Source of the DNA: Ideonella sp. MAG2
Lineage (GTDB): Bacteria; Pseudomonadota; Gammaproteobacteria; Burkholderiales; Burkholderiaceae_C
Direction of reading: 5' to 3'
Length of the DNA stretch: 64,000 bases
Assembly (NCBI GenBank): GCA_004359425.1
Contig: PTEU01000001.1
Location: forward strand, 376,929 to 440,928
Positions 1 through 9,065 of the stretch are shown one piece after another. The notes beneath the pieces were generated by a model. That model saw only the letters and a program-made list of their open reading frames with translations. It made no database searches and was not told the DNA's origin. Every line of letters begins with the position of its first letter. Positions within the stretch are counted from its first letter, which is position 1. A program made the position numbers and the translations under genes.

Positions 1-45
1 CCAGCCTCAGAAGGCCCTTGTGGCCATAAGGGGCGGAGAAGAACC

Positions 46-650
46 ATGAGTCTAAGCAATCGTCTCGGATTGCTGGGCCGCAAGGTGGGCATGATGCGCG
101 TGTTCACAGACGACGGCGACGCCGTTCCTGTGACCGTGCTGGATGTGTCCAACAACCGCGTGACCCAGGTCAAGACCGTAGAGACCGACGGCTACAGCGC
201 CATTCAAGTGGCGTTCGGTGCGCGCAAAGCTTCGCGCGTCACCAAGCCTGAAGCTGGCCACCTCGCGAAAGCGGGCGTTGAAGCCGGTGAAATCCTCAAA
301 GAATTCCGCGTCGCTGCAGAAGTGGCTGCTGAGTACAAGCCGGGTACGGCTGTGCCAGTGACTCTGTTTGCCGCTGGCGAAAAGGTGGACGTGCAGGGCA
401 CTTCCATCGGTAAGGGGTTCACGGGCACCATCAAGCGTCACAACTTCAGCTCGCAGCGCGCGTCGCACGGTAACAGCCGTTCGCACAACGTGCCGGGTTC
501 GATCTCGATGGCGCAAGATCCGGGCCGCGTGTTCCCGGGCAAGAAGATGTCGGGCCATCTGGGCGACGTGACCGTTACCACCCAGAATCTGGACATCGTT
601 CGCATTGACGAAGCCCGCCAGTTGCTGCTGGTGCGTGGCGCCGTGCCGGG
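46..650 (+). CDS. rplC: 50S ribosomal protein L3, 3' end missing
   Basis: L3 initiates assembly of the large subunit and lies near the peptidyl transferase centre. The frame opens with '[14 protein letters not shown]' and carries the conserved loop '[26 protein letters not shown]'-type sequence (residues about 148-175), so the family is certain. After 'LLVRGAVPG' (about residue 202) the frame loses all similarity to L3, which normally continues for roughly 15-25 more residues. The next bases encode the middle of L4 in another frame. The ORF-track end at 741 is therefore out-of-frame read-through. The ATG at 46 follows GGAGAAGAACC. rpsJ should lie just upstream, outside the window. Confidence 0.93.
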
Positions 651-974
651 AAGGTCAACAAGAAGATGTATCGCGCCGGTATGGCCACCATCCTCTCCCA
701 GTTGGCCCGTGACGGCCGTCTGGCTGTGGTGGATTCGCTGACTGTGGAAGCTCCGAAGACCAAGCTCTTGGCTTCGAAGTTCAAGGCCATGGGCCTGCAG
801 TCGGTGTTGGTGATCTCCGATGTCGTGGATGACAACCTGGCACTGGCTTCGCGCAATCTGCCTAACGTGCTCGTCGTTGAGCCGCGTTATGCCGATCCGC
901 TGTCGCTGGTCTTCTACAAGAAGGTGCTGGTGACCAAGGCGGCCATCGAGCAGCTCAAGGAGATGTACGCATGA
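651..974 (+). pseudogene. rplD: 50S ribosomal protein L4, C-terminal half only
   Basis: This is the C-terminal part of L4, from '[19 protein letters not shown]' through '[34 protein letters not shown]'. L4 binds 23S rRNA, lines the exit tunnel and, in enterobacteria, represses the S10 operon. The N-terminal part of about 95 residues, including the long tunnel loop, is absent, and no start codon or ribosome binding site is present. The fragment begins directly at the join with L3. The stop overlaps the rplW start (ATGA), as expected for this operon. L4 is essential, so this is more likely an assembly gap than a real pseudogene. Confidence 0.9.
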
Positions 975-1282
975 GCGCCGCATTCAAAGAGGGCCGTTTG
1001 GCTCAAGTGCTGGTGGCACCGGTGATCTCCGAGAAAGCCACTCAAGTCGCTGAAAAGCAGAACCAAGTTCTGTTCAAGGTCTTGCGTGACGCGACCAAGC
1101 CCGAAATCAAGGCCGCTGTTGAACTGATGTTCAAGGTTGAGGTGGAGGCTGTGAACGTCGTGAACGTCAAGGGCAAGGTCAAGCGCTTCGGTCGCTCGAT
1201 CGGCCGTCGTGACCACGTCAAGAAGGCCTATGTCTCGCTGAAGGCGGGCCAGGAGCTGAACTTCTCCGGGGAGGCCGCGTAA
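971..1282 (+). CDS. rplW: 50S ribosomal protein L23
   Basis: L23 sits at the peptide exit site and docks trigger factor and SRP. The 103-residue product has the family pattern: '[54 protein letters not shown]' is followed by the basic '[22 protein letters not shown]' loop. The ATG overlaps the rplD stop by four bases, indicating translational coupling. rplB starts two bases after its stop. Length is normal for betaproteobacteria. Confidence 0.96.
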   Translation: MSAAFKEGRLAQVLVAPVISEKATQVAEKQNQVLFKVLRDATKPEIKAAVELMFKVEVEAVNVVNVKGKVKRFGRSIGRRDHVKKAYVSLKAGQELNFSGEAA

Positions 1283-1284
1283 TC

Positions 1285-2109
1285 ATGGCTGTCGTCAAAG
1301 TCAAACCAACCTCGCCTGGCCGCCGTGCCGTGGTGAAGGTGGTGCACAAGCACCTGCACAAGGGCGCTCCGGAAGCTTCGCTGCTGGAACCCCAGAAGCA
1401 AAACTCTGGCCGTAACAACAACGGTCACATCACGATGCGTCACAAGGGTGGTGGTCACAAGCACCACTACCGCGTTGTCGACTTCAAGCGCAACAAGGAC
1501 GGCATTCCCGCGAAGGTTGAGCGTATCGAGTACGACCCCAACCGCACGGCTCACATCGCTCTGGTGTGCTATGCCGACGGCGAGCGTCGCTACATCATCG
1601 CTCCGCGTGGTCTGGAAGTCGGTGCAACCATCCTGAGCGGCTCGGAAGCGCCGATCAAGGCTGGCAACACCCTGCCGATCCGCAACATCCCCGTCGGCTC
1701 GACCATCCACTGCGTGGAAATGATGCCTGGCAAGGGTGCGCAGATCGCTCGCTCCGCTGGTACCGCTGTGACCCTGATGGCGCGTGAAGGCACCTACTCG
1801 CAGATCCGTCTGCGTTCGGGTGAAGTGCGCAAGATCCACATCGATTGCCGCGCCACCATTGGTGAAGTGAGCAACGAAGAGCACAACCTGCGTCAGTACG
1901 GCAAGGCCGGCGCCATCCGCTGGAAGGGCATCCGCCCGACCGTGCGTGGTACCGCCATGAACCCGGTCGACCACCCGCACGGTGGTGGCGAGGGTCGTAC
2001 CGGCGAAGGCCAGGCTCCAGTGTCGCCGTGGAACACCCTGACCAAGGGCTACCGCACTCGCAACAACAAGCGCACGCAGACGTTCATCGTTTCGCGTCGC
2101 AAGAAGTAA
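1285..2109 (+). CDS. rplB: 50S ribosomal protein L2
   Basis: L2 is needed for subunit association and peptidyl transferase activity. The 274-residue protein is full length, with the RNA-binding segment in the middle and the near-universal C-terminal block '[21 protein letters not shown]' (about residues 221-241), which contains the functionally important His. It ends with the basic tail 'TFIVSRRKK'. It lies between rplW and rpsS with very short spacers, inside the S10 operon. Confidence 0.97.
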   Translation: MAVVKVKPTSPGRRAVVKVVHKHLHKGAPEASLLEPQKQNSGRNNNGHITMRHKGGGHKHHYRVVDFKRNKDGIPAKVERIEYDPNRTAHIALVCYADGERRYIIAPRGLEVGATILSGSEAPIKAGNTLPIRNIPVGSTIHCVEMMPGKGAQIARSAGTAVTLMAREGTYSQIRLRSGEVRKIHIDCRATIGEVSNEEHNLRQYGKAGAIRWKGIRPTVRGTAMNPVDHPHGGGEGRTGEGQAPVSPWNTLTKGYRTRNNKRTQTFIVSRRKK

Positions 2110-2119
2110 GGGCTGGACC

Positions 2120-2395
2120 ATGGCACGTTCACTCAAGAAGGGTCCCTTTGTGGACCACCACCTTCTGGCCAAGGCTGAAAAGGCCGTCGCCACGAAGGAC
2201 AAGAAGCCGATCAAGACCTGGTCGCGCCGCTCTACCATTCTTCCCGACTTCATCGGCCTGACCATTGCTGTGCACAACGGCAAGCAGCATGTGCCGGTGT
2301 ATGTGTCTGACCAGATGGTCGGCCACAAGCTCGGCGAGTTCGCACTGACCCGTACGTTCAAGGGTCACCCTGCGGACAAGAAGGCCAAGAAGTAA
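2120..2395 (+). CDS. rpsS: 30S ribosomal protein S19
   Basis: S19 is in the small-subunit head, in complex with S13, near the A-site tRNA. The 91-residue product begins '[16 protein letters not shown]' and has '[23 protein letters not shown]' and '[16 protein letters not shown]', which are diagnostic. The ATG is 11 bases after the rplB stop, and rplV follows after 12 bases. Length is normal and nothing unusual was seen. Confidence 0.97.
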   Translation: MARSLKKGPFVDHHLLAKAEKAVATKDKKPIKTWSRRSTILPDFIGLTIAVHNGKQHVPVYVSDQMVGHKLGEFALTRTFKGHPADKKAKK

Positions 2396-2407
2396 AAGGA
2401 CACGACG

Positions 2408-2737
2408 ATGGAAACCAAAGCAATCGTCCGTGGCGTTCGCCTCTCCGTGGATAAGGGCCGCCTCGTGGCAGACCTGATCCGTGGCAAGAAGGTTGACCAA
2501 GCCCTGAACATCCTGGCCTTCACCCAAAAGAAGGCCGCCGGCATCGTTAAGAAGGCGCTCGAGAGCGCCATCGCCAACGCCGAGCACAACGATGGCGCAG
2601 ACATCGATGACCTGAAGGTCACCTCGATCTACGTCGAGCAAGGCACCACGCTGAAGCGTTTCTCGGCCCGCGCAAAGGGCCGTGGTAACCGCATCAGCAA
2701 GGGTACCTGCCACATCTATGTGACCGTCGGGAACTGA
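2408..2737 (+). CDS. rplV: 50S ribosomal protein L22
   Basis: L22 contacts all 23S rRNA domains; its beta-hairpin lines the exit tunnel and mutations there give macrolide resistance. The 109-residue sequence opens '[29 protein letters not shown]' and retains the hairpin region with '[25 protein letters not shown]' near the C-terminus. It lies between rpsS and rpsC with short spacers and is of normal length. Confidence 0.97.
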   Translation: METKAIVRGVRLSVDKGRLVADLIRGKKVDQALNILAFTQKKAAGIVKKALESAIANAEHNDGADIDDLKVTSIYVEQGTTLKRFSARAKGRGNRISKGTCHIYVTVGN

Positions 2738-2745
2738 GGAAGACC

Positions 2746-3603
2746 ATGGGACAAAAAATCCATCCAACCGGCTTCCGCCTGCCCGTCACCCGTGCATGGG
2801 CGTCGCGCTGGTATGCAAGCAACAAGAACTTCGCCGGCATGCTGGCCGAAGATCTTGATGTGCGCGAGTACCTCAAGGCCAAGCTGAAGAGCGCCGCTGT
2901 GTCGCGCATCCTGATCGAGCGTCCTGCCAAGAACGCCCGTATCACCATTTACTCGGCTCGTCCGGGCGTGGTGATCGGCAAGAAGGGCGAAGACATCGAA
3001 AACCTGAAGGCCGAACTGACCAAGCGTCTGGGCGTGCCGGTGGCCGTGAACATCGAAGAAGTGCGCAAGCCTGAAATCGATGCTCAGCTGATCGCCGACT
3101 CGATCACCCAGCAGCTGGAAAAGCGCATCATGTTCCGTCGCGCCATGAAGCGTGCGATGCAGAACGCCATGCGTTTGGGCGCTCAGGGCATCAAGATCAT
3201 GTCCGCTGGCCGTTTGAACGGCATCGAAATCGCTCGTACCGAGTGGTACCGCGAAGGCCGCGTGCCTCTTCACACCCTGAAGGCCGACATCGACTATGGC
3301 TTCTCTGAAGCCAAGACGACTTACGGCGTGATCGGCGTGAAGGTGTGGGTCTATCGTGGTGATCGCCTGGCCAATGGTGACGCTCCGGTGATCAACACGC
3401 CAGCAGGCGCTGAAGATGACCGTCGCCCACGTCGCAACGCCCGTCCGGGTGCCCCGGCTGGCCGTGGCCGTCCGGCTGGCGATCGTGGTGCTCCCCGTGC
3501 GGACAAGCCCGCTGAAGCCGGCGCAGCCGGTGCCGGCGCACCTGCAGCTGCCAAGCGTGTCCGCAAGGCCGCGCCTGCTGCCGGTGAAGGCAAAGGAGAA
3601 TAA
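2746..3603 (+). CDS. rpsC: 30S ribosomal protein S3 with long Ala/Pro/Arg-rich tail
   Basis: S3 binds the 16S head at the mRNA entry channel. The core (about residues 1-210) contains the KH domain '[16 protein letters not shown]' and '[35 protein letters not shown]'. After '[12 protein letters not shown]' the protein runs on for about 70 residues rich in Arg, Pro, Ala and Gly, low in complexity. The total is 285 residues, compared with about 233 in E. coli. Such extensions are common in Burkholderiales S3 and are probably disordered. rplP starts two bases beyond the stop. Confidence 0.97.
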   Translation: MGQKIHPTGFRLPVTRAWASRWYASNKNFAGMLAEDLDVREYLKAKLKSAAVSRILIERPAKNARITIYSARPGVVIGKKGEDIENLKAELTKRLGVPVAVNIEEVRKPEIDAQLIADSITQQLEKRIMFRRAMKRAMQNAMRLGAQGIKIMSAGRLNGIEIARTEWYREGRVPLHTLKADIDYGFSEAKTTYGVIGVKVWVYRGDRLANGDAPVINTPAGAEDDRRPRRNARPGAPAGRGRPAGDRGAPRADKPAEAGAAGAGAPAAAKRVRKAAPAAGEGKGE

Positions 3604-3605
3604 GC

Positions 3606-4022
3606 ATGCTGCAACCAGCACGTCGTAAATACCGCAAGGAACAAAAAGGCCGCAACACCGGCGTCGCTACCCGCGGCGCTCTGGTGTCCTTCGGTGACTT
3701 CGGTCTGAAGGCTACCGAACGCGGTCGCCTGACGGCTCGTCAAATCGAAGCGGCTCGTCGTGCCATTTCGCGCCATATCAAGCGCGGTGGCCGCATCTTC
3801 ATCCGCATCTTCCCGGATAAGCCGATCTCGCAAAAGCCTGCCGAAGTCCGTATGGGTAACGGTAAGGGCAACCCTGAGTACTACGTGGCTGAAATTCAGC
3901 CCGGTAAGGTGCTCTACGAGATCAATGGCGTTCCCGAGGCGCTCGCCCGTGAAGCGTTCACCCTGGCAGCCGCCAAGCTGCCGCTGCGGTGCACCTTCGT
4001 GGCTCGCCAGCTCGGCGCTTAA
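3606..4022 (+). CDS. rplP: 50S ribosomal protein L16
   Basis: L16 organises the A-site tRNA elbow region of the large subunit. The 138-residue product begins '[19 protein letters not shown]' and contains '[52 protein letters not shown]', typical of the family. The ATG follows the rpsC stop almost directly. The length matches the family (136-138 residues). Confidence 0.97.
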   Translation: MLQPARRKYRKEQKGRNTGVATRGALVSFGDFGLKATERGRLTARQIEAARRAISRHIKRGGRIFIRIFPDKPISQKPAEVRMGNGKGNPEYYVAEIQPGKVLYEINGVPEALAREAFTLAAAKLPLRCTFVARQLGA

Positions 4023-4049
4023 TCCGCGCAGACACAAGGAAAGCACATC

Positions 4050-4250
4050 ATGAAAGCATCTGAACTGCGAGCCAAGGACGTGGCCGCGCTGGAAAAGGAA
4101 GTCACCGACCTCCTGAAGGCGCACTTCGGCCTGCGCATGCAAAAGGGTACGCAGCAGCTCGGCAACACCGCGCTGTTGGGTAACACCCGCCGCGACATCG
4201 CTCGCGCCAAGACCATCCTGGCCGAGAAGAAGAGGGAGGCAGCGAAATGA
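4050..4250 (+). CDS. rpmC: 50S ribosomal protein L29
   Basis: L29 sits beside L23 at the exit site. The 66-residue helical-hairpin protein begins '[23 protein letters not shown]' and ends in '[20 protein letters not shown]'. It starts 27 bases after rplP, with AAGGAAAG upstream, and its stop overlaps the rpsQ start (ATGA). Confidence 0.95.
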   Translation: MKASELRAKDVAALEKEVTDLLKAHFGLRMQKGTQQLGNTALLGNTRRDIARAKTILAEKKREAAK

Positions 4251-4522
4251 CGCAAGCCCAAGAAACCACGACCAACACTCGGACGCTGGTCGGCCGCGTG
4301 GTCAGCGACAAGCGCTCCAAGACGGTCACCGTCTTGGTCGAGCGTCGCGTCAAGCACGAGCTCTACGGCAAGATCGTGGCCCGCTCGCGCAAGTACCATG
4401 CGCACGACGAAAAGGGCGAATACCACCTGGGTGACACCGTGGAAATCGCTGAGTCGCGCCCCATCTCCAAGACCAAGAACTGGGTCGTGACCCGCTTGGT
4501 TGAGAAGGCCAACTTGGTCTAA
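4247..4522 (+). CDS. rpsQ: 30S ribosomal protein S17, last gene of the first block
   Basis: S17 is a primary 16S rRNA binder with an OB fold. The 91-residue protein contains '[42 protein letters not shown]' and ends '[16 protein letters not shown]'. It is coupled to rpmC by a four-base overlap. About 140 bases downstream is a strong terminator, so the S10-like transcript probably ends here. rplN lies about 960 bases further on under its own promoter. Confidence 0.96.
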   Translation: MTQAQETTTNTRTLVGRVVSDKRSKTVTVLVERRVKHELYGKIVARSRKYHAHDEKGEYHLGDTVEIAESRPISKTKNWVVTRLVEKANLV

Positions 4523-4659
4523 AGCGGCAACCCTGCTTCGCACTGAGGTCTTTTGGGGCCGATGTGCAGAGCAAGGGTGTGGCAGCGATACTCGCAGCCC
4601 ACCGGTTCGGACCATGCCTCTGGTTGATGTCTAGCTAATGTCTAGCGCAGCACCAGAGC

Positions 4660-4684
4660 AGCCCGCCCCTCGGCGGGCTTTTTC
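4660..4684 (+). terminator. Rho-independent terminator after rpsQ
   Basis: An 8-bp stem AGCCCGCC/GGCGGGCT closes a 4-base loop and runs into TTTTTC. It lies between rpsQ and the peroxiredoxin gene, whose ATG is 18 bases beyond. It should end the rplC-rpsQ transcript, or attenuate transcription into the peroxiredoxin gene. Confidence 0.85.
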
Positions 4685-4702
4685 ATTTCAGGAGACCCAA
4701 TC

Positions 4703-5212
4703 ATGTTGAAAGTCGGCGACAAGCTTCCCGCAGGTTCCTTGCAAGAGTTCATCGAAGTCGAGGGCGAAGGCTGTAGCCTGGGGCCCAATAGTTTCGACAT
4801 CGAGACTGCTACCCGTGGCAAGACCGTGGCGATCTTCGCGCTGCCAGGTGCCTACACGCCCACCTGCTCTGCACAGCATGTGCCTGGCTATGTGGCACAA
4901 GCCGATGCGCTGCGCGCGGCAGGCGTCGACGAGGTGTGGTGTGTGTCGGTCAACGACGCCTTTGTGATGGGTGCTTGGGGCCGCGACCAAAAGACGGCCG
5001 GCAAAGTCCGCATGATGGCGGATGGCTCCGCAGCCTTTACTCAGGCCACAGGCTTAACGCTCGATCTGACCGCACGTGGCATGGGCGTGCGCTCGCAGCG
5101 CTACTCGATGCTGGTGGTGGATGGCGTGGTCAAGACGCTGAACATCGAAGCCCCCGGCAAGTTCGAAGTCAGTGATGCGGCCACCATGCTGTCGCAAGCG
5201 CAGGCTCGTTGA
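4703..5212 (+). CDS. Peroxiredoxin, Prx5-like
   Basis: This is a thiol peroxidase that reduces peroxides. The 169-residue protein has the redoxin pattern 'KTVAIFALPGAYTPTCSAQHVPGYV', with the peroxidatic Cys near residue 53 in the P-x3-T-x2-C context. Other Cys residues lie near positions 24 and 79; whether either resolves the sulfenate cannot be judged from sequence. It resembles the Prx5/AhpE-type group and has no fused glutaredoxin domain. It is inserted between rpsQ and rplN on the same strand, flanked by a terminator upstream and a promoter downstream, so it is probably not tightly co-expressed with the ribosomal genes. Confidence 0.9.
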   Translation: MLKVGDKLPAGSLQEFIEVEGEGCSLGPNSFDIETATRGKTVAIFALPGAYTPTCSAQHVPGYVAQADALRAAGVDEVWCVSVNDAFVMGAWGRDQKTAGKVRMMADGSAAFTQATGLTLDLTARGMGVRSQRYSMLVVDGVVKTLNIEAPGKFEVSDAATMLSQAQAR

Positions 5213-5242
5213 GCCTCGCAGAAGAAAATGCTGCAAAAGGTG

Positions 5243-5272
5243 TTGACATAGCGTTGGCACCTCACGCATAAT
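5243..5272 (+). promoter_or_regulatory. Sigma70-type promoter for the rplN (spc) block
   Basis: A perfect -35 box TTGACA (5243-5248) is followed after 18 bases by CATAAT (5267-5272). It lies about 210 bases ahead of rplN, on the coding strand, just after the peroxiredoxin gene. This is the clearest consensus promoter in the ribosomal region. It implies independent transcription of the spc-like block with a leader of about 200 nucleotides. Confidence 0.75.
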
Positions 5273-5279
5273 CGAGAGC

Positions 5280-5480
5280 TTCGCTGGTGAAGCGTGCTCT
5301 TCAGTCTTTCCGAATTTGCCCAAAAGCATCTCGGAGGGGTTTGAAAGTACCGCTCACTGGTTTCAGCCCAAGCGGCTGGGTTGGTCTCGCAAGAGGCTGC
5401 CTCAGCAAGACGGGCCCAATACTGACCGCTTATGTGCAGCCATTGTGGCTGTTCGCTGCGGGCCAAGTTGGGGATAAGAC
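5280..5480 (+). promoter_or_regulatory. Untranslated leader before rplN with hairpins
   Basis: No convincing gene lies here; the 65-residue ORF starting at 5287 has no family resemblance or clear ribosome binding site. Visible structure includes a perfect hairpin CAGCCA-TTG-TGGCTG at 5437-5451 and a CCCA/TGGG pairing near 5368-5383. The leader could carry ribosomal-protein feedback control. In enterobacteria the spc operon is controlled by S8 at the L5 site, so control at this site would be different. This is inference only. Confidence 0.4.
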
Positions 5481-5849
5481 ATGATCCAAATGCAATCGCG
5501 ACTCGACGTCGCGGACAACACTGGCGCGAAGTCTGTCATGTGCATCAAGGTGCTGGGCGGCTCGAAGCGTCGCTACGCCGGCATCGGTGACGTGATCAAG
5601 GTCAGCATCAAAGAAGCTGCGCCGCGCGGTCGCGTCAAGAAGGGCGAGATCTACAACGCTGTGGTCGTTCGCACGGCCAAGGGCGTTCGTCGTCAAGACG
5701 GCTCGCTCGTCAAGTTTGATGGCAACGCTGCAGTGCTGCTGAACGCAAAGCTCGAGCCCATCGGCACACGTATCTTTGGCCCGGTGACGCGTGAACTGCG
5801 TTCCGAGCGCTTCATGAAGATCGTGTCGCTGGCGCCTGAGGTGCTTTGA
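5481..5849 (+). CDS. rplN: 50S ribosomal protein L14
   Basis: L14 binds at the subunit interface and is the docking site of RsfS. The 122-residue product opens '[39 protein letters not shown]' and ends '[14 protein letters not shown]', both diagnostic. It is the first gene after the strong promoter at 5243. A weak GGGGATAAGAC precedes the ATG. Confidence 0.97.
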   Translation: MIQMQSRLDVADNTGAKSVMCIKVLGGSKRRYAGIGDVIKVSIKEAAPRGRVKKGEIYNAVVVRTAKGVRRQDGSLVKFDGNAAVLLNAKLEPIGTRIFGPVTRELRSERFMKIVSLAPEVL

Positions 5850-5876
5850 TCGTCCGCCACGAGTAAAGGAAACGCG

Positions 5877-6194
5877 ATGAACAAGATTCGCAAGGGCGAC
5901 CAAGTTGTCGTCCTGACTGGCCGAGACAAAGGCAAGCGCGGCACGGTGTCGCTGCGCGTTGATGCGGACCACGTGGTGGTCGATGGCATCAATATGGTCA
6001 AAAAGCACGTTAAGCCCAACCCGATGAAGGGCACGACTGGCGGCGTGATCGACAAGACCATGCCAATCCACCAGTCCAATGTGGCCATCTGGAACGCAGC
6101 AGCTGGCAAGGCTGACCGCGTGGGCATCAAGACGCTGGCCGATGGCAAGCGTGTCCGCGTGTTCAAGTCCAGCGGCGAAGAAATCAAGGCCTGA
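5877..6194 (+). CDS. rplX: 50S ribosomal protein L24
   Basis: L24 is an assembly initiator with a KOW motif, seen here as '[25 protein letters not shown]' (residues 3-27), followed by '[16 protein letters not shown]'. The protein has 105 residues, which is normal. It is preceded by AAAGGAAACGCG and lies in the standard L14-L24-L5 order. Confidence 0.97.
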   Translation: MNKIRKGDQVVVLTGRDKGKRGTVSLRVDADHVVVDGINMVKKHVKPNPMKGTTGGVIDKTMPIHQSNVAIWNAAAGKADRVGIKTLADGKRVRVFKSSGEEIKA

Positions 6195-6205
6195 GGAGTG
6201 CTGGC

Positions 6206-6772
6206 ATGAGTCAAAAGCAACAAGCCGCGATCGTGGCCCGTCTGCAGGCCTACTATCAAGAGAAGGTCGTCCCCGACATGGTCGCCAAGTTTGGCTACAA
6301 GTCGGTGATGGAAGTTCCTCGCCTGACCAAGATCACCTTGAACATGGGCGTCAGCGAAGCTGTCGCCGACAAGAAGGTCATGGATCACGCTGTGGGCGAC
6401 CTGACCAAGATCGCAGGCCAAAAGCCTGTGGTGACCAAGTCCCGTAAGGCTATCGCTGGTTTCAAGATCCGCGACGGTGTGCCTATCGGTTGCATGGTCA
6501 CGCTGCGTGGCGCGCGCATGTTTGAATTCCTGGACCGTTTCGTCACCGTGGCTCTGCCCCGCGTGCGTGACTTCCGTGGTATCTCTGGTCGCTCTTTCGA
6601 CGGCCGTGGTAACTACAACATCGGCGTCAAGGAACAGATCATTTTCCCGGAAATCGAGTACGACAAGATCGACGCGATCCGTGGCATGAACATTTCCTTC
6701 ACGACCACTGCGAAGACCGACGACGAGTGCAAGGCACTGCTCGCCGCGTTCCGCTTCCCGTTCAAGAACTGA
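6206..6772 (+). CDS. rplE: 50S ribosomal protein L5
   Basis: L5 binds 5S rRNA and contacts P-site tRNA. The 188-residue protein has '[20 protein letters not shown]', '[23 protein letters not shown]' and '[21 protein letters not shown]', all typical. It is slightly longer than the E. coli protein because of an N-terminal '[14 protein letters not shown]'. The ATG follows GAGGAGTGCTGGC. Confidence 0.97.
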   Translation: MSQKQQAAIVARLQAYYQEKVVPDMVAKFGYKSVMEVPRLTKITLNMGVSEAVADKKVMDHAVGDLTKIAGQKPVVTKSRKAIAGFKIRDGVPIGCMVTLRGARMFEFLDRFVTVALPRVRDFRGISGRSFDGRGNYNIGVKEQIIFPEIEYDKIDAIRGMNISFTTTAKTDDECKALLAAFRFPFKN

Positions 6773-6780
6773 GGTGACCT

Positions 6781-7086
6781 GTGGCAAAACTCTCCCTCAA
6801 GCAGCGTGAAGACAAGCGTGAAAAGCTGGTCGCCAAGTACGCAAAAAAGTACGCCGAGCTGAAGGCCATCATTGACAACGCCAAGAAGTCTGACGACGAG
6901 CGTTATGCCGCTCGCCTGGAACTTCAAAAGCTGCCGCGCAATGCAAACCCGACACGTCTGCGCAATCGTTGCGCCCTGACGGGTCGTCCCCGCGGCACGT
7001 TCCGCACCTTCGGCCTGGCCCGTAGCAAGATCCGCGATCTCGCCTTCAAGGGTGACATCCCTGGCGTGATCAAGGCCAGCTGGTAA
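6781..7086 (+). CDS. rpsN: 30S ribosomal protein S14, zinc-free type
   Basis: S14 is a small-subunit head protein. The 101-residue form '[27 protein letters not shown]...' with '[41 protein letters not shown]' is the long C-minus type lacking the CxxC zinc ribbon. It starts with GTG at 6781, eight bases after the rplE stop, preceded by GAGGTGACCT. Confidence 0.96.
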   Translation: MAKLSLKQREDKREKLVAKYAKKYAELKAIIDNAKKSDDERYAARLELQKLPRNANPTRLRNRCALTGRPRGTFRTFGLARSKIRDLAFKGDIPGVIKASW

Positions 7087-7108
7087 TCAAGGCGATAAGG
7101 AGAAAACT

Positions 7109-7273
7109 ATGAGCATGAGTGATCCTATCGCCGACATGCTGACCCGCATTCGCAATGCGCAGGCTGTTGAGAAGTCGTCGGTGACCATGCCGGCGTCCAA
7201 GATCAAGGCTGCGATTGCGCAGGTGCTGAAGGACGAAGGCTATATCGATGCTTTCGCCGTTCGCACCGAGGGT
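7109..7273 (+). pseudogene. rpsH: 30S ribosomal protein S8, N-terminal fragment
   Basis: The first about 55 residues are clean S8: '[46 protein letters not shown]'. S8 is an essential 16S binder of about 131 residues. After 'FAVRTEG' the S8 sequence is lost and the frame stops within a few codons, while L6 sequence begins in another frame. The ribosome binding site AAGGAGAAAACT is strong. Because S8 is essential, the break is probably a missing stretch (last about 75 residues of S8 plus the start of L6), not natural decay. Confidence 0.9.
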
Positions 7274-7455
7274 ATGCTGGCATCACCGTGACCACGCCGA
7301 CGCAGACAGAAGTGCTGATCAAGGGTGCGGATCGTCAGGTGGTGGGTCAGTTGGCCGCTGAAGTGCGCGCCTTCCGTCCGCCCGAGCCTTACAAGGGCAA
7401 GGGTATCCGCTACGCCGACGAGCGTGTGGTCCTCAAAGAGACCAAGAAGAAGTAA
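7274..7455 (+). pseudogene. rplF: 50S ribosomal protein L6, C-terminal fragment
   Basis: Reading '[58 protein letters not shown]' in pieces identifies the last 55-60 residues of L6 ('[13 protein letters not shown]' is diagnostic). The first about 115 residues and any start codon are missing. It begins at the join with S8 and ends at TAA 7453-7455, 11 bases before rplR. The ORF track does not list this frame because it has no start. Confidence 0.88.
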
Positions 7456-7466
7456 GGAGCGACACC

Positions 7467-7826
7467 ATGCTGACAAAGAAAGAACAGCGTCTGCGTCGTG
7501 CGCGTCAAACGCGTGCTCGTATCGCGATTCAAGGCGTCGCCCGCCTGACTGTCTTCCGCTCGAACACCCACATCTACGCCAGCGTCATTTCTGGCGATGG
7601 CGCTGTGGTGGTGGCTTCGGCCTCGACGGCAGAGAAAGAACTGCGCGACCAATTGGGTGGCAATGGCGGCAACGCTGCTGCAGCCGCCTTGGTGGGCAAG
7701 CGTATCGCCGAAAAGGCCAAGGCTGCTGGCGTCGAGAAGGTTGCCTTCGACCGCGCTGGTTTCGCCTACCACGGTCGTGTCAAGGCACTGGCAGAAGCTG
7801 CTCGCGAAGCAGGTCTCCAGTTCTAA
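7467..7826 (+). CDS. rplR: 50S ribosomal protein L18
   Basis: L18 binds 5S rRNA together with L5 and L25. The 119-residue product has '[33 protein letters not shown]' and ends '[29 protein letters not shown]', a diagnostic tail. AAGGAGCGACACC precedes the ATG. Position between L6 and S5 is standard. Confidence 0.97.
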   Translation: MLTKKEQRLRRARQTRARIAIQGVARLTVFRSNTHIYASVISGDGAVVVASASTAEKELRDQLGGNGGNAAAAALVGKRIAEKAKAAGVEKVAFDRAGFAYHGRVKALAEAAREAGLQF

Positions 7827-7850
7827 GCGGCCGGATAAGGAATACTGAAA

Positions 7851-8369
7851 ATGGCAAAGTTCACTCCCCGCGCCCAGGCTGAAGGCAATGACGACGGCCT
7901 GAAGGAAAAGATGATCGCGGTTAACCGCGTCACCAAGGTTGTTAAGGGTGGTCGTACCCTCAGCTTCGCAGCGTTGACCGTGGTCGGCGACGGCGATGGC
8001 CGTGTTGGTATGGGCAAGGGTAAGGCCAAGGAAGTGCCGGTGTCGGTGCAGAAGGCCATGGAATCCGCTCGTCGCGGCCTGTTCAAGGTCAGCCTGAAGA
8101 GCGGCACCATTCACCACCGCGTGGAAGGTCAGCACGGCGCAGCTCGCGTCCTGATGATGCCCGCACCGGCTGGTACCGGCATCATTGCTGGCGGCCCGAT
8201 GCGCGCTGTCTTCGAAGTGCTGGGCATCACCGACATCGTGGCCAAGAGCCATGGCTCCTCCAACGCCTACAACATGGTTCGTGCCACGTTGGACGCTTTG
8301 AAGAACCTGTCGACCCCCGCCGAAGTCGCCGCCAAGCGCGGCAAGACAGTTGAAGACATCTTCAACTGA
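7851..8369 (+). CDS. rpsE: 30S ribosomal protein S5
   Basis: S5 helps decoding fidelity and mRNA helicase activity. The 172-residue protein contains the double-stranded-RNA-binding core '[49 protein letters not shown]' and '[37 protein letters not shown]'. It starts after AAGGAATACTGAAA and lies between rplR and rpmD. Confidence 0.97.
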   Translation: MAKFTPRAQAEGNDDGLKEKMIAVNRVTKVVKGGRTLSFAALTVVGDGDGRVGMGKGKAKEVPVSVQKAMESARRGLFKVSLKSGTIHHRVEGQHGAARVLMMPAPAGTGIIAGGPMRAVFEVLGITDIVAKSHGSSNAYNMVRATLDALKNLSTPAEVAAKRGKTVEDIFN

Positions 8370-8392
8370 TCCGCGCTCAAGGAGAAGACCAA

Positions 8393-8578
8393 ATGACTGA
8401 AGCCAAAAAGACCTTGACGGTCAAGCTGGTGAAGAGCCCGATCGGCTGCAAGACGTCGCACCGCGACACCGTGCGTGGCCTGGGCCTGCGTCGCCTCAAC
8501 AGCCAGCGCGTGTTGGAAGACACGCCTTCTGTGCGCGGCATGATCAACAAGGTGGCTTACCTGGTTCAGGTGCTGTAA
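8393..8578 (+). CDS. rpmD: 50S ribosomal protein L30
   Basis: The 61-residue protein has the L30 signature '[53 protein letters not shown]'. It binds domain II of 23S rRNA. It follows AAGGAGAAGACCAA and lies in the usual S5-L30-L15 order. Confidence 0.96.
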   Translation: MTEAKKTLTVKLVKSPIGCKTSHRDTVRGLGLRRLNSQRVLEDTPSVRGMINKVAYLVQVL

Positions 8579-8603
8579 GTCGGCACGAACGAGGAGAAAC
8601 AAC

Positions 8604-9035
8604 ATGCAACTCAATACTGTCAAGCCCGCTGAAGGCTCCAAGAAGGCTGCGCGTCGCGTTGGTCGTGGCATTGGCTCCGGCCTGGGCAAGACCGCTGGTC
8701 GTGGCCACAAGGGTCAAAAGTCGCGTGCTGGTGGCTACCACAAGGTGGGTTTCGAAGGCGGTCAAATGCCGCTGCAGCGTCGTCTGCCCAAGCGTGGCTT
8801 CAAGTCTGCTTTGCTGAAGTACAACGCTGAGTTGACTCTGTCGGAATTGCAAGCCTTTGGCGCTGACGAAATCGACTTGCTGGCACTCAAGGCCGCTGGC
8901 CTGGTTCCGCAAATCGCTCGCAACGTCAAGGTGATCAAGTCCGGCGAGCTGACCAAGAAGGTCGTGCTCAAGGGCATTGGTGCCACCGCAGGTGCCAAGG
9001 CTGTGATCGAGGCCGCTGGCGGCCAAATCGCTTAA
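8604..9035 (+). CDS. rplO: 50S ribosomal protein L15
   Basis: L15 is a late-assembly large-subunit protein. The 143-residue sequence opens '[43 protein letters not shown]', the Gly/Arg/Lys-rich extension that threads into rRNA, and continues with '[17 protein letters not shown]'. It precedes secY by 30 bases; both have normal length. Confidence 0.97.
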   Translation: MQLNTVKPAEGSKKAARRVGRGIGSGLGKTAGRGHKGQKSRAGGYHKVGFEGGQMPLQRRLPKRGFKSALLKYNAELTLSELQAFGADEIDLLALKAAGLVPQIARNVKVIKSGELTKKVVLKGIGATAGAKAVIEAAGGQIA

Positions 9036-9065
9036 GACTGGCGATTGATTAGGACCTGACCACTC

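Noticed and set aside
52-558. Long minus-strand ORFs opposite ribosomal genes
   Set aside because: They are shadows of rplC and neighbours caused by high GC at third positions; no family match or ribosome binding site.
46-741. A fused L3 variant with a new Arg/Trp-rich C-terminus
   Set aside because: The tail after residue 202 is L4 coding sequence read in the wrong frame.
5287-5484. 65-residue leader peptide ORF before rplN
   Set aside because: No good ribosome binding site and no regulatory codon run; treated as leader RNA.
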